From positions 1-64,000 of the forward strand of contig CATOSB010000004.1 of NCBI GenBank assembly GCA_951812305.1: a stretch of DNA of 64,000 bases, given 5' to 3'. The notes under the pieces are model-generated. The model worked only from the letters and a program-made list of their open reading frames with translations, was not told the DNA's origin and searched no databases. Positions 28,401 through 36,654 of the stretch are shown here, in pieces. Position 1 is the first letter of the stretch, and every line of letters begins with the position of its first letter. This stretch comes from an uncultured Paracoccaceae bacterium (GTDB taxonomy: Bacteria; Pseudomonadota; Alphaproteobacteria; Rhodobacterales; Rhodobacteraceae). Made by a program: the position numbers and the translations under genes.

Positions 28401-28865
28401 GCCGATCTCATCGGCCTCATTGGCGATGGTCTTCATGTCATCGCCCAGAACTTCTGTCGCCGGAATGACTGGCACACCCGCCTTTATCGCGACCTTCCGC
28501 GCCGACGCCTTGTCACCCAACGCCCGCATGGTTTCCGCTTTCGGGCCGATGAAGCTGATGCCGTTGCTCGCACAGGCCTCCACGAAATCGGGGTTTTCCG
28601 ACAAAAGCCCATAACCGGGATGGATCGCATCCGCGCCGCACATCTTGGCGACCCGAATGATCTCATCAATCGACAGATAGGCCGCAACCGGTCCCATGCC
28701 TTCGCCGATTAGATAGGCTTCGTCGGCCTTGAACCGGTGCAGCGACAGCTTGTCCTCGGTTGCATAAACCGCAACGGTTCGCTTACCCAGTTCATTTGCC
28801 GCGCGCATCACACGAATGGCGATCTCACCCCGGTTGGCGATGAGAATTTTCTGAAATTCGGCCAA
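25425..28865 (-). CDS. pyc: Pyruvate carboxylase
   Basis: A single-chain 1146-residue enzyme carboxylating pyruvate to oxaloacetate with biotin, ATP and bicarbonate. Order of domains: biotin carboxylase (about 1-460, with GGGGRGMRPIEG and FIEVNPRVQVEHTVTEE), carboxyltransferase (about 530-830, with DTTMRDAHQSLLATR and LHSHDTAG), and biotinyl domain at the C-terminus with EAMKMETG carrying the biotin lysine. Length and order match bacterial PYC. It is a lone gene and anaplerotic, helping growth on C1- or C2-derived carbon. Confidence 0.97.
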   Translation of the reverse strand: MAEFQKILIANRGEIAIRVMRAANELGKRTVAVYATEDKLSLHRFKADEAYLIGEGMGPVAAYLSIDEIIRVAKMCGADAIHPGYGLLSENPDFVEACASNGISFIGPKAETMRALGDKASARKVAIKAGVPVIPATEVLGDDMKTIANEADEIGYPLMLKASWGGGGRGMRPIEGPDELETKVLEGRREAEAAFGNGEGYLEKMILRARHVEVQILGDSHGSIYHLWERDCSVQRRNQKVVERAPAPYLSGAQREKLCNLGKKIAEAVDYECAGTIEFLMNMETGEFYFIEVNPRVQVEHTVTEEVTGIDIVRAQILIAEGKSLVEATGVATQYDVKLDGHAIQCRITTEDPTNNFIPDYGRITAYRGATGMGIRLDGGTAYSGAVITRYYDSLLEKVTAWAPTPEAAIKRMDRALREFRIRGVSTNIAFVENLLQHETFLSNEYHTKFIDQTPALFDFTPRRDRATKILRYISDVTVNGQTEVQGRDKPDTEANIKPPVPANDGVTPGTKQILDEFGPEGLATWMSEQTDLLITDTTMRDAHQSLLATRMRSIDLIRIAPNYARDLSQLFSVECWGGATFDVAYRFLDECPWQRLRDLRAAMPNIMTQMLLRGSNGVGYTNYPDNVVQGFVKQAAETGIDLFRVFDPLNWVENMRVSMDAVLASGKVLEAAICYTGDVLDPARAKYDLAYYVKMAKELKEAGTHILCIKDMGGLLKPTGAKVLIKALKEETGLPIHLHSHDTAGISSATYLAAAEAGVDAVDCAMDALSGNTSQATLGTIIETARQTERPTSLSVDAVRQISNYWDKARTQYAAFESGMQAPASEVYLHEMPGGQFTNLKSQARSMGLEDKWHEIAKTYADVNQMFGDVIKVTPIAKTVGDLALVMVSQGLTAEDVLDPKTEVAFPDSVVTLMKGNVGQAHGGFPEGLQKKVLKGEKPITVRPGSLLDAADLESERNKLTDQFAEDIDDEDLMGYMMYPKVFADYMTRHAEFGPVRTLPTKTFFYGMEPGEEISVEIDPGKTLEIRLQAVGEPHEDGSVRVFFELNGQPRVVRVADNKASAETVQRPKADSGNASHVGAPMPGVVATVAVQAGGEVKEGDLLVTIEAMKMETGLHAERDAVVKTVHVSPGSQIDAKDLLVEFDG

Positions 28866-29068
28866 TTCGTCCCCTCCGGCTTTGCAGGTGCAGCATTCCT
28901 AATGGCGGCGCTGGCAAACGGCAAGGAGGCTGGTCGCGATTATTGTAATCTGGCGCAGTGCAGTATTGCGCGAAGGTGAGACTCATCCATCGCGCAACTC
29001 AAACGCGTTGGTAAAACGCCGCACAAGGCCTCGCCACAGTCTGCCGTATCAGGCTCTTACGGCGCGGC

Positions 29069-29506
29069 TCAATCCGGTGCGTTGGCAGCCGCCAGCGATG
29101 CGATCTGCGCATCAAGACCCGGCACCTGATACCCTGCATTTTGCAGGGCCGTGATGATGTCTCCGGTCGGTTGGTGGCCTGCCTGACCCAATGCCCACAC
29201 GATGGAAGATCGCGTCCCGGTTCTGCAATAAGCAAGAACGGGGCCGCCGGACCCGGCGATGGCGTTGGATTGGTTCTCGACCATTTCCAACGACAAACCG
29301 CCGTTGATGACCGGGTTGAAAACATAATTCAGACCTGCCGCACTGGCGGCTTCCTGCATGGCCCCATCAGCAATTTCAGGTGTGATTTCAGCATCCGGTC
29401 GATTGTTGATTACGGTCGTAAATCCTGCGGCCGCGATGGCGGCCATATGGGCCGGCTCAATCTGCGGCGAAACCGCGTAATTCTCAGTAATTCGTCGAAT
29501 GTCCAT
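29069..29506 (-). CDS. DUF442 sulfurtransferase/phosphatase-like protein (Blh N-domain type)
   Basis: A 145-residue cysteine-phosphatase-like fold (TIGR01244 type). The catalytic loop is YCRTGTRSSIVWA, a C-x5-R arrangement, and the start reads DIRRITENYAVSPQIEPAHM. In Blh-type proteins this domain is fused to a persulfide dioxygenase-like metallo-hydrolase; here the two are separate genes at opposite ends of one operon. It is probably involved in persulfide or sulfane sulfur handling. Confidence 0.87.
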   Translation of the reverse strand: MDIRRITENYAVSPQIEPAHMAAIAAAGFTTVINNRPDAEITPEIADGAMQEAASAAGLNYVFNPVINGGLSLEMVENQSNAIAGSGGPVLAYCRTGTRSSIVWALGQAGHQPTGDIITALQNAGYQVPGLDAQIASLAAANAPD

Positions 29507-29515
29507 AATCCGCTC

Positions 29516-29947
29516 TTACCCGCTTGCTGCCACAGTATCGAGGCGTGATTTCAAAGGCGGTGCGATGTACATCCCCGCGATCATTGAAACCAGAAAGACA
29601 ACCCCGCCGATCCCACCGAAGCCAAGCGAGGCCATCGCCGGGCCGGGGCACAACCCCGCAAGGCCCCAGCCTGCACCGAAAAGCGCCGATCCCAGCGCCA
29701 GATTTACACCGATACGTGGTTCTGACCTGGGCGGGAAATACCCACCAAGGCGTGGCTTGCGGCCTTCTGCAATGCGCCAAGCGAAAAACATCGGCACGAT
29801 GGCGCCGCCCAGCACGAATGCAAGCGTCGGGTCCCATTCACCGAAGATGTCGAGCCAGCCGATGACCTTCGTCGTGTCGGTCATGCCCGAGATGAGAAGC
29901 CCGATGCCAAACACGCTACCGGCAATGAATGCAATAAAGTTCCGCAT
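29516..29947 (-). CDS. YeeE/YedE-type transporter half, second (DUF6691-like)
   Basis: A 143-residue membrane protein beginning MRNFIAFIAGSVFGIGLLISGMTD. It contains GLAGLCPGPAMASLG, the cysteine-bearing repeat seen in YeeE/YedE sulfur transporters. The start overlaps the previous gene's stop (ATGA), showing coupling with its partner half. Together they would form one thiosulfate- or sulfide-type channel. Confidence 0.87.
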   Translation of the reverse strand: MRNFIAFIAGSVFGIGLLISGMTDTTKVIGWLDIFGEWDPTLAFVLGGAIVPMFFAWRIAEGRKPRLGGYFPPRSEPRIGVNLALGSALFGAGWGLAGLCPGPAMASLGFGGIGGVVFLVSMIAGMYIAPPLKSRLDTVAASG

Positions 29948-30372
29948 CAGATGACCCCCAGAAAGTGGCGTGCCACGACAACCATCAATCCCCCGGCCAG
30001 CAGATACATGATGGTCGCCATAATACCGCGGAATGACAGACGGGAAATACCGCAGACGCCGTGACCGGATGTGCAGCCATTGGCCAGACGCGTCCCGAAT
30101 CCGACGAGGAGACCGGCGACAACAACGACCGCAAGATTGTTGGTCAGATGGGTCTCCGATCCACCGGTTATCAGCGCAGCAAATCCGGGTACAATGACCA
30201 GACCAGCGATGAAGGCGGCCCGTTCCTGCCAATTCGCTTTGCCTGAACCATCGACCATTCCGCCAAGTATTCCGCTGGCCCCCATTATCCGCCCGTTGAC
30301 GAGCAGAAACAGCGCCGCAGCGAGCCCGATTATCAGGCCCCCGACGAGGCCCCAGATCCATTCAATTGCCAT
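29947..30372 (-). CDS. YeeE/YedE-type transporter half, first
   Basis: A 141-residue protein with about four membrane spans. The signature segment RLANGCTSGHGVCGISRLS carries the conserved cysteines of the YeeE/YedE family. It is half of the usual double-length transporter and overlaps the second half by one base. It lies 7 bp after the metallo-hydrolase gene, in a sulfur operon. Confidence 0.88.
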   Translation of the reverse strand: MAIEWIWGLVGGLIIGLAAALFLLVNGRIMGASGILGGMVDGSGKANWQERAAFIAGLVIVPGFAALITGGSETHLTNNLAVVVVAGLLVGFGTRLANGCTSGHGVCGISRLSFRGIMATIMYLLAGGLMVVVARHFLGVI

Positions 30373-30379
30373 GATGTCC

Positions 30380-31237
30380 CTAAAGTTTGTTGACCGGCAC
30401 CTTCAGATAGGTGACGCCGTTGTCTTCCGGTTCGGGCATCTGCCCGGCCCGCATGTTTACCTGCAGTGACGGCACAATCAGCCGGGGCATTGCCAATGTC
30501 GCATCGCGCGCCTCGCGCATTTCGACGAAGGCTTTCGCGCCATCCATCAGATGCACATTCTTCGCCTTCTGTTCGCCCACTGTGGACTCCCACGCAAAAT
30601 CTTCGCGCCCCGGCGCTTTGTAGTCATGGCCCACAAAGATGCGCGTTTCATCCGGCAGTGACAGGATTTTCTGGATCGAGTTGTAAAGATCCTCTGCCGA
30701 TCCGCCCGGAAAGTCACACCGCGCGGTGCCGAAATCGGGCATGAACAGCGTGTCGCCGACGAACGCCGCATCGCCGATCACGTATGTCAGACAGGCAGGC
30801 GTGTGGCCCGGCGTGTGCAGAACCTCGCCGCGCATCTGGCCGATATGAAAGCTATCGCCCTCTTTGAAAAGCTGGTCGAACTGCGAACCGTCCCGCTGAA
30901 ATTCGGTGCCCTCGTTGAACACTTTGCCGAACACATCCTGAATGACCGTGATCCGGTCCCCGATGCCAATCTTTCCGCCAAGGCGGTCTTGCAGATAAGG
31001 CGCGGCGCTCAGGTGGTCGGCATGGACGTGACTTTCCAGAACCCATTCAACTTCAAGGCCTTCAGCGCCAACGTAATCGATCAGCGCGTCCGCAGAACTG
31101 GTGTCGGTATTGCCGCTGGCATAGTCAAAATCCAGAACGCTATCGATAATTGCGCATTTGCGCCCCTGCGGGTCCTTGACCACATAGGAAACCGTGTTTG
31201 TCGCATCATCAAAGAAGGCTTTTACTTCCGGGGACAT
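30380..31237 (-). CDS. MBL-fold persulfide dioxygenase-like hydrolase (Blh/ETHE1 type)
   Basis: A 285-residue metallo-beta-lactamase fold protein. Metal ligands are in ESHVHADHLSAA, the HTPGHTPACL histidine and GDTLFMPDFGTARCDFPGG, and a late histidine in FVGHDYKAPG. The segment order matches the ETHE1/Blh persulfide dioxygenase group, which oxidises glutathione persulfide to sulfite with iron. It is the first gene of a four-gene operon with two transporter halves and a DUF442 protein, preceded by a candidate persulfide-responsive operator. Confidence 0.9.
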   Translation of the reverse strand: MSPEVKAFFDDATNTVSYVVKDPQGRKCAIIDSVLDFDYASGNTDTSSADALIDYVGAEGLEVEWVLESHVHADHLSAAPYLQDRLGGKIGIGDRITVIQDVFGKVFNEGTEFQRDGSQFDQLFKEGDSFHIGQMRGEVLHTPGHTPACLTYVIGDAAFVGDTLFMPDFGTARCDFPGGSAEDLYNSIQKILSLPDETRIFVGHDYKAPGREDFAWESTVGEQKAKNVHLMDGAKAFVEMREARDATLAMPRLIVPSLQVNMRAGQMPEPEDNGVTYLKVPVNKL

Positions 31238-31251
31238 AGTCGGGCCTCTCT

Positions 31252-31273
31252 CATATTCGTTATTTAGAATATG
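31252..31273. promoter_or_regulatory. Candidate SqrR/BigR operator upstream of the sulfur operon
   Basis: CATATTC (31252-31258) and GAATATG (31267-31273) form a perfect inverted repeat with an 8-base spacer. This contains ATTC-N8-GAAT, the arrangement known for SqrR/BigR persulfide-sensing ArsR repressors. It lies 15 bp upstream of the metallo-hydrolase start on the minus strand. No such regulator gene is adjacent, so it would act from elsewhere. Confidence 0.65.
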
Positions 31274-31349
31274 TTAAATGGCATTTGGATTTCAATGGGT
31301 ATCTTCGCAGTTTTCCGGGTCATCGACAAATACCTAAATGGCAATGGCT

Positions 31350-31568
31350 TCATCCACCCAGCAAAATCCCCACCACGACCATCATCAGGCCCAGCGCCGA
31401 AAGCAGCAATGCCGCCAGGTTCAGCGGCAACACCCGCGCCAGTTTCGCGCGCATTTCCTCTTCCGGCAGGTTTGCCCGTCGGGCGCGCAACACGATCAGG
31501 ATGCACCAGACCAGCCCGCACAAACCGATAAGCGACACCAGTGCACCAAGCCAAACAAGCCAATCCAT
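31350..31568 (-). CDS. Small two-span membrane protein (72 aa)
   Basis: Two hydrophobic helices (about residues 3-27, LVWLGALVSLIGLCGLVWCIL, and 50-71) flank a charged loop RARRANLPEEEMRAKLARV. Conserved-looking hypothetical protein with no recognised function. The longer frames here in other phases are less hydrophobic and look like shadows. It is on the same strand as the sulfur operon but separated from it by the operator. Confidence 0.7.
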   Translation of the reverse strand: MDWLVWLGALVSLIGLCGLVWCILIVLRARRANLPEEEMRAKLARVLPLNLAALLLSALGLMMVVVGILLGG

Positions 31569-31688
31569 GAAAACCTCCGCTGATCCGCCCGCCGCCTACC
31601 GCAAGATCGCGCGGGCGGCAACTCTGCCCCTTGCCGAGCCAGTCGGGCGCGGGTAGTCAGACGTCTCACGCATCGAAAGGCAATTCCA

Positions 31689-31943
31689 ATGAGTGACGCA
31701 AGCGAGACTTCCTACCGTGTGACAGCAGATGAACTGCGCCAGTTCATCGAACGGTATGAGCGTCTGGAAGCAGAGAAAAAGGACATTGCCGACCAGCAGA
31801 AAGAGGTGATGGCCGAGGCCAAGGGCCGTGGCTATGACACCCGCGTGATGCGCAAGGTCATTGCGCTGCGAAAACGCGACAAGGAAGATCTGGCCGAGGA
31901 AGAGGCGGTTCTTGAAATGTACAAGGAAGCGTTGGGTATGTAG
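31689..31943 (+). CDS. gapR: GapR-like nucleoid protein (DUF2312)
   Basis: An 84-residue helical protein: [30 protein letters not shown], then [23 protein letters not shown], the DUF2312 signature. GapR binds AT-rich, overtwisted DNA ahead of replication and transcription forks in Alphaproteobacteria. The length is typical. It precedes the tRNA-Thr gene by 44 bp. Confidence 0.93.
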   Translation: MSDASETSYRVTADELRQFIERYERLEAEKKDIADQQKEVMAEAKGRGYDTRVMRKVIALRKRDKEDLAEEEAVLEMYKEALGM

Positions 31944-31987
31944 CCCCTTGCGCGTTTCGCAATCAGCGCGTAAATCGCGCCCCAAGT

Positions 31988-32063
31988 GCCGGTTTAGCTC
32001 AGCTGGTAGAGCAACTGATTTGTAATCAGTGGGTCGGGGGTTCGAGTCCCTCAACCGGCACCA
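31988..32063 (+). tRNA. tRNA-Thr (TGT)
   Basis: A full cloverleaf: acceptor GCCGGTT with AACCGGC, D-arm AGCTCAGCTGGTAGAGC, anticodon TGT within ATTTGTAAT, T-loop GTTCGAGTC, and encoded CCA at 32061-32063. An alpA leader remnant begins 136 bp downstream, mirroring the arrangement at tRNA-Gly. Confidence 0.97.
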
Positions 32064-32198
32064 GACACCCACATAACTATTTGTTTTTAATAACAATAAT
32101 ATGCTGACTTTTTTCAGCCCTACTTTCAGCCCACCTATCGAACTGTGCTGTAGACAACACAGATTGGATTTTTGGCACTTCAACAGTTAACCTCACAT

Positions 32199-32260
32199 TG
32201 CCCGGGCGCAATCGCAACCGGGGCATCGCGATGCTCCTTTCTAAGGAGTTATCGTGATGA
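32199..32260 (+). repeat. alpA leader, copy B, gene lost at IS21
   Basis: It matches 23672-23733 at 61 of 62 positions, including the hairpin over AAGGAG and the ATG. After ATGA the identity stops; within 14 bases the IS21-family end begins, so the coding region has been replaced. Between it and the tRNA-Thr is an AT-rich stretch with repeated CAGCCC but no recognisable integrase. Confidence 0.85.
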
Positions 32261-32375
32261 TTGTGGATAGGCATGCAAAATTGACCCCTGTATTGGGGTG
32301 ATCGGCGTCCAAAAGTGACCCCCCTGATATTTCTGTTCAGAAGCTTCCTCAAAAGAATGAGGGAGCGGTCAGGAG

Positions 32376-33941
32376 ATGTTGGTTGTGGAGACGATCGCAA
32401 AGATCAGGCGGGCGCATTTCATCGAAGGCAAGTCGATCAAGCAGATTTGTCGGGAGCCTCAGTTATCTCGCAATACCGTTCGCAAGGTTATTCGATCTGG
32501 GGCGACCGAGTTCACGTATGACCGCACGACGCAGCCCCGACCGAAGATCGATCCCTGGCGGTCAGAACTGGATGGGATGCTGGCGGAGGACGCGCGGCAA
32601 CCAAAGCGCCAACGCCTGACGCTTGTCCGTGTTTACGAGGAGCTGCGCAACCGCGGCTACGGGGGCGGTTACGATGCTGTGCGTCGCTACGCAGCCAGTT
32701 GGTCGAAGGCAACGAGTGAGGCATCAGCCGCTGCCTATGTTCCGCTGAGCTTCGACCCCGGTGAAGCCTACCAGTTCGACTGGAGCCACGAGATCGTACT
32801 AATCGATGGCGTTACTACGACCGTGAAGGTAGCCCATGTCCGTCTGTGCCACAGCCGGATGCCGTTTGTGCGTGCCTATCCGCGCGAGACGCAGGAGATG
32901 GTGTTCGACGCCCACGACAAGGCATTCGCCTTCTTCGGCGGTGCGTGCGCCCGGGGCATCTATGACAATATGAAGACGGCCGTTGATGCGATCTTTGTGG
33001 GCAAGGATCGGGCCTATAACCGGCGGTTCCAACAGATGTGCGGCCACTATCTGGTCGATCCGGTCGCCTGCACGCCCGCGTCGGGTTGGGAGAAAGGCCA
33101 GGTCGAGAACCAGGTCGGCGTGCTCCGGCGGCGGTTCTTCGTGCCACGCCCGAAGTTCAAATCCTATGCCGAGTTGAACGCCTGGCTTGAAGACCGGTGC
33201 CTGGCCTATGCGAAGGCAAACAAGCACCCGGAGATGCGGGAGAGAACGATCTGGGAAGTACTCGAAGAAGAGCGCCCAAGCCTTGTTCCTTATGTCGGTC
33301 CCTTCGACGGCTTCCACGCGGTGCCGGCCTCCATCTCCAAGACCTGCCTCGTGCGGTTCGACAAGAACAGATACTCGGTTGATGCCCGAGCTGTCGGCCG
33401 ACCCGTTGAGATCCGGGCCTATGCCGACCGGCTGGAATGCTGGCAGGATGGCCGGATTGTCGGGCAACATGCACGCGCCTTCGGGCGGAACAAAACCCTC
33501 TTTGATCCCCTGCATTACATACCTGTTCTGGCACGCAAACCCGGTGCCCTGCGCAACGGTGCGCCCTTCAAGGAATGGGAGTTGCCGGTTCCAATCCGCC
33601 GCGTGCAGCGCAAGCTGGAACGCCAGCCCGGTGGTGATCGGCAAATGGTCGATATCCTGAGCGCCGTGCTGGCGGATGGGATCGATGCTGTGGAAGCCGC
33701 CTGTGCCGAGGCCCTATCGCACAATGTCCATTCCGCCGGTGTCGTTCTGAACATCCTGGCCCGGCACCGCGAGCCGCCACCGCCCCTGACAATCACGACG
33801 CCGGATGCGTTGAAGCTGGCCTGCGAGCCCGCCGCCAATTGCGACCGCTATGACAGCCTGAGGAGACAGACAGATGGAACGTTCAGACGTGATCGAAGCG
33901 ATGGGAAAGCTGAAGCTCTACGGGATGAGAGCGGCCTATGA
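32376..33941 (+). CDS. istA: IS21-family transposase IstA
   Basis: A 521-residue DDE transposase. The N-terminal helix-turn-helix is [24 protein letters not shown]. The catalytic core starts with [10 protein letters not shown] and contains [12 protein letters not shown] and [20 protein letters not shown] (E). The C-terminal beta domain includes [23 protein letters not shown]. It overlaps istB by 68 bases in another frame, as usual in this family. Confidence 0.94.
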   Translation: MLVVETIAKIRRAHFIEGKSIKQICREPQLSRNTVRKVIRSGATEFTYDRTTQPRPKIDPWRSELDGMLAEDARQPKRQRLTLVRVYEELRNRGYGGGYDAVRRYAASWSKATSEASAAAYVPLSFDPGEAYQFDWSHEIVLIDGVTTTVKVAHVRLCHSRMPFVRAYPRETQEMVFDAHDKAFAFFGGACARGIYDNMKTAVDAIFVGKDRAYNRRFQQMCGHYLVDPVACTPASGWEKGQVENQVGVLRRRFFVPRPKFKSYAELNAWLEDRCLAYAKANKHPEMRERTIWEVLEEERPSLVPYVGPFDGFHAVPASISKTCLVRFDKNRYSVDARAVGRPVEIRAYADRLECWQDGRIVGQHARAFGRNKTLFDPLHYIPVLARKPGALRNGAPFKEWELPVPIRRVQRKLERQPGGDRQMVDILSAVLADGIDAVEAACAEALSHNVHSAGVVLNILARHREPPPPLTITTPDALKLACEPAANCDRYDSLRRQTDGTFRRDRSDGKAEALRDESGL

Positions 33942-34602
33942 CGAGACACTGACCACCGCCGTCAAACGGCAGCATGAGCCGCAACAGATCATCGGTGATC
34001 TGCTCACCGCCGAGATCCGCGAGAAACAGGCCCGGTCGGTCAAATACCAGATGACCATCGCCAAACTGCCGCTCGCAAAGGAACTGGAAGAGTTCGACTT
34101 CGAGGCCGCCGAGGTCAACGAGACCCTGATCCGCGACCTGGCAACAGGTGACTTCCTTGACCATCAGCGCAATCTGGTTCTGATCGGCGGCACCGGAACC
34201 GGCAAGACCCATCTCGCGGTCAGCATCGCCCGGGCCTGCATCCGACAAGGGCGTCGCGGCCGGTTCTTCAATGTCGTCGATCTGGTGAACAAGCTGGACG
34301 CAGAAGCCCGCGCAGAAAGACAGGGGCGAACCGCCGACCTCATCTCAAGGCTCGACTTCCTGATCCTGGATGAACTGGGCTATCTGCCCTTTGCGCAGAC
34401 CGGCGGACAGCTTCTGTTCCATCTCATCAGCAAGCTCTACGAGCGCACCTCGATCATCGTCACCACCAACCTGGCATTCGGTGAATGGCCGAGCGTGTTC
34501 GGCGACGCGAAGATGACCACCGCACTGCTCGACCGGCTCACGCACCACTGCGAGATCGTCGAGACCGGGAACGAAAGCAGGCGCTTCAAGAACCGAGCGT
34601 AA
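33874..34602 (+). CDS. istB: IS21-family helper ATPase IstB
   Basis: A 242-residue AAA+ ATPase that assists IstA in target selection. Walker A is [11 protein letters not shown] (about 104-114), Walker [15 protein letters not shown], and the sensor region is [15 protein letters not shown]. The C-terminal [14 protein letters not shown] is typical. No defect is visible. Confidence 0.95.
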   Translation: MERSDVIEAMGKLKLYGMRAAYDETLTTAVKRQHEPQQIIGDLLTAEIREKQARSVKYQMTIAKLPLAKELEEFDFEAAEVNETLIRDLATGDFLDHQRNLVLIGGTGTGKTHLAVSIARACIRQGRRGRFFNVVDLVNKLDAEARAERQGRTADLISRLDFLILDELGYLPFAQTGGQLLFHLISKLYERTSIIVTTNLAFGEWPSVFGDAKMTTALLDRLTHHCEIVETGNESRRFKNRA

Positions 34603-34730
34603 CACCACGCCGCACTCACGCTGGCCCGGCGCCGCTGCGTTAATTGGAGACTACGCAGTCCCGGACCAGCTCTGCACAAGGGGGTCAATATTCGACGCCG
34701 ATAGGGGGTCAGAATTGGATGCCGATTGAC

Positions 34731-35223
34731 AATCCAAGCAGACATGGATCAACGGCAGAGAACGACTCGATCGCATAGCCCGCCTCGGGTAGCTTGGATT
34801 CGATGAGCTGGTATACATCCCGCAACCTGACATGCCCCTTTTCCTGAATTGAAGAATGATGGTCTGGATTATCCGTCAAACGGTTGGTGTTCCAACATTG
34901 CGTCACGGGGCCGGCATGGACGCCACTGGACAGCCAATTCATCCACTCTAGGCGGAAACCAGTGCTTTTGGTGACGTATCCAATCCCAGATCGGAGCCGT
35001 GCCTTAACGTTAAATGGAGCATGATTGCAGACACTTCCGTCAGCACTCCGTCGCCAAGATCCAGCACCGGAACCTGCCCCTTGGGGTTGACCAATAAATG
35101 CTCTGCTTTTCTCGTTGACCCATCGCCGGTTAACACCAGCTCGATTTGATACGGGACTCCGGTCTCCTCAAGCATCATGTGCACAGCAACAGAGCAGGCG
35201 CCCGGCGAAAAGTACAGTTTCAT
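34731..35223 (-). pseudogene. Glutathione S-transferase gene, frameshifted and truncated by IS21
   Basis: The N-terminal thioredoxin-fold part starts MKLYFSPGACSVAVHMMLEE at 35223 with GAGGGA upstream, includes NPKGQVPVLDL, and ends at a stop at 34948. The C-terminal helical part continues in another phase (RLEWMNWLSSGVHAG, then LRDVYQLIESKLPEAGYAI) and runs into the IS21 end at 34731. A frameshift near 34943-34960 plus loss of the 3' end make a functional enzyme unlikely. Confidence 0.78.
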
Positions 35224-35330
35224 AAGTTCCCTCGATTTGTGACGTGGATGTTGATCAGCGACCTCAAGTTGGCAATTTCGCAATCGCTATGATTTCTGCG
35301 GAATACACGCCTCCGGGATTAGGCCTCGCA

Positions 35331-36197
35331 TCAAGTCCTGGCGCAGCAATCTTTTGTGAAAGGCCACATAAGCTGAGCCCAGAAACGCGACGCTGCTGGA
35401 TAGGTATTGCTCACCTGAAACAGCCCGATTTTTTCGGGTCTGTCTGATCCCGATGGGCGCAGATAAGTACCAAACAACTGATCCCACACAACCAATGCTC
35501 TGCCAAGGTTTTTGGTCCCCTCAGATGGCTTTGCCGAATGATGCCAACGATGCAGGTCGTTGGTGTTAAAAACACGATTGAGGGCGCCAAATTTGAAGGC
35601 CACGTTCGAATGTTGGAATAGCAAGACCGGCAGCGCCAGCGCCGAGTAGACCAAGACCGCCTCGCTGGAGATTCCGACAATCAACAGCGGCAATATCATC
35701 GCCAGATGGTTGATCACGTGGTTCAGGGGATGAAAACGGAAATTGTTGAGCGTATAAAGGCGTTCGGTGGAATGGTGCATCGCGTGCAAGGCCCAAAGCG
35801 GCTTATAACGATGGTGCGCCCAATGGCTTACCCACGCCGCAAACTCGATCCAAAGCGTTGCGATTGCGATCTGTTGCCACAAAGGGATGCTCAAGTTTCC
35901 TGCACTTGGCAAAATGGCCAGCAACAAAAAAGGCGTCAGCCATTTCAAGCCACTGTCGAGGATACCAAAAATCAAAACGAAGCTTCCAATGTCACCGGCA
36001 AGTTCTGACCGGGGCATTTCTGACCAGGATGCTTGCGCTGGCCAGAAGCGTTCCAACGCAATCGAAAAAAAGATCAGAAGAATTGCGGCGACGGCGAGGA
36101 TGCCTTCCAGATCCGGGCGCCCCCAAAGAAGCGCGAGCGCCGCAATCAGAGCGGCCATTGGCGCCAAAAGGATAAATTGGGATGCAATTCGCGTCAC
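35331..36197 (-). CDS. Sterol desaturase/fatty acid hydroxylase family protein
   Basis: A 288-residue integral membrane di-iron oxygenase. The histidine clusters are SHWAHHRYK, LHAMHHSTE, FRFHPLNH and DLHRWHHSA. About four hydrophobic spans surround them. It would hydroxylate or desaturate a lipid. It is co-translated (4-base overlap) with the preceding ArsR-type regulator, which presumably controls it. Confidence 0.9.
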   Translation of the reverse strand: MTRIASQFILLAPMAALIAALALLWGRPDLEGILAVAAILLIFFSIALERFWPAQASWSEMPRSELAGDIGSFVLIFGILDSGLKWLTPFLLLAILPSAGNLSIPLWQQIAIATLWIEFAAWVSHWAHHRYKPLWALHAMHHSTERLYTLNNFRFHPLNHVINHLAMILPLLIVGISSEAVLVYSALALPVLLFQHSNVAFKFGALNRVFNTNDLHRWHHSAKPSEGTKNLGRALVVWDQLFGTYLRPSGSDRPEKIGLFQVSNTYPAASRFWAQLMWPFTKDCCART

Positions 36198-36520
36198 ATT
36201 TCAGAATCCTCGGGGTTCTCGGTGTCTTGATGGTCGGCGCTGCAGCATAACTCGGTGAGTTGGTCGACCGCTGAAGCAAGCGCGCTCAGATTTACCCGTA
36301 AGTTTGTCGTTCGGCCGGTGACTTTGCGCACCACAACACCGGCATCTTCCATTTCACGAATGTGATGTTTCAGAGTTGACGGCGAAATATCCAGGTCCCG
36401 CCCCACTTCTCCAAAGTTTTTCCCGTGAAAGCCGTGTGGTAACAACAATCGCAGGATCGCAACCCGCGAAGGATGTGCAAACGCGGCAAACAGGGCAGAA
36501 AATTCAGAATCATTCATCAT
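36194..36520 (-). CDS. ArsR-family transcriptional regulator
   Basis: A 108-residue winged-helix repressor: LFAAFAHPSRVAILRLLLPHG, then GRDLDISPSTLKHHIREMEDAGVVVRK. Two adjacent cysteines, ELCCSA near the C-terminus, might sense a metal or thiol. It is first in an operon with the sterol-desaturase-like gene and sits beside a palindrome that suggests autoregulation. Confidence 0.9.
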   Translation of the reverse strand: MMNDSEFSALFAAFAHPSRVAILRLLLPHGFHGKNFGEVGRDLDISPSTLKHHIREMEDAGVVVRKVTGRTTNLRVNLSALASAVDQLTELCCSADHQDTENPEDSEM

Positions 36521-36523
36521 GCT

Positions 36524-36548
36524 AGAAAACTAGTTTATTAGTTTTTAA
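36524..36548. promoter_or_regulatory. Candidate ArsR operator
   Basis: The AT-rich segment just before the regulator start holds a 10-bp palindrome AAACTAGTTT (36527-36536) followed by another TAGTTTTTA half. It overlaps where the minus-strand promoter should be. Binding by the neighbouring ArsR protein is inferred from position. Confidence 0.5.
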
Positions 36549-36654
36549 TGTCAAGTCTTACCATTTTGCGAAAAGCCGGTCCTGGGCGGTTCAGGTTTGT
36601 GGTCCCGTACCTTAAGCTGAGCGCCAGCAAGTCCAGACCATCAGTGGACTCCAA

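Larger units (their letters stand above)
32274..34731 (+). mobile_element. IS21-family insertion sequence
   Basis: About 2.46 kb with istA and istB. Both ends begin TG and carry related inverted blocks ATCGGCGTC followed by TGACCCCC (32300-32323 on the left; 34679-34710 on the right, inverted). The blocks recur twice at each end, as multiple transposase sites do in IS21. Exact end bases are approximate. No target duplication is seen, which agrees with broken genes on both sides. Confidence 0.82.

Noticed and set aside
32077..32400. Minus-strand frame spanning the alpA leader and IS21 end
   Set aside because: It crosses a mobile-element boundary and matches nothing; an artefact of the junction.
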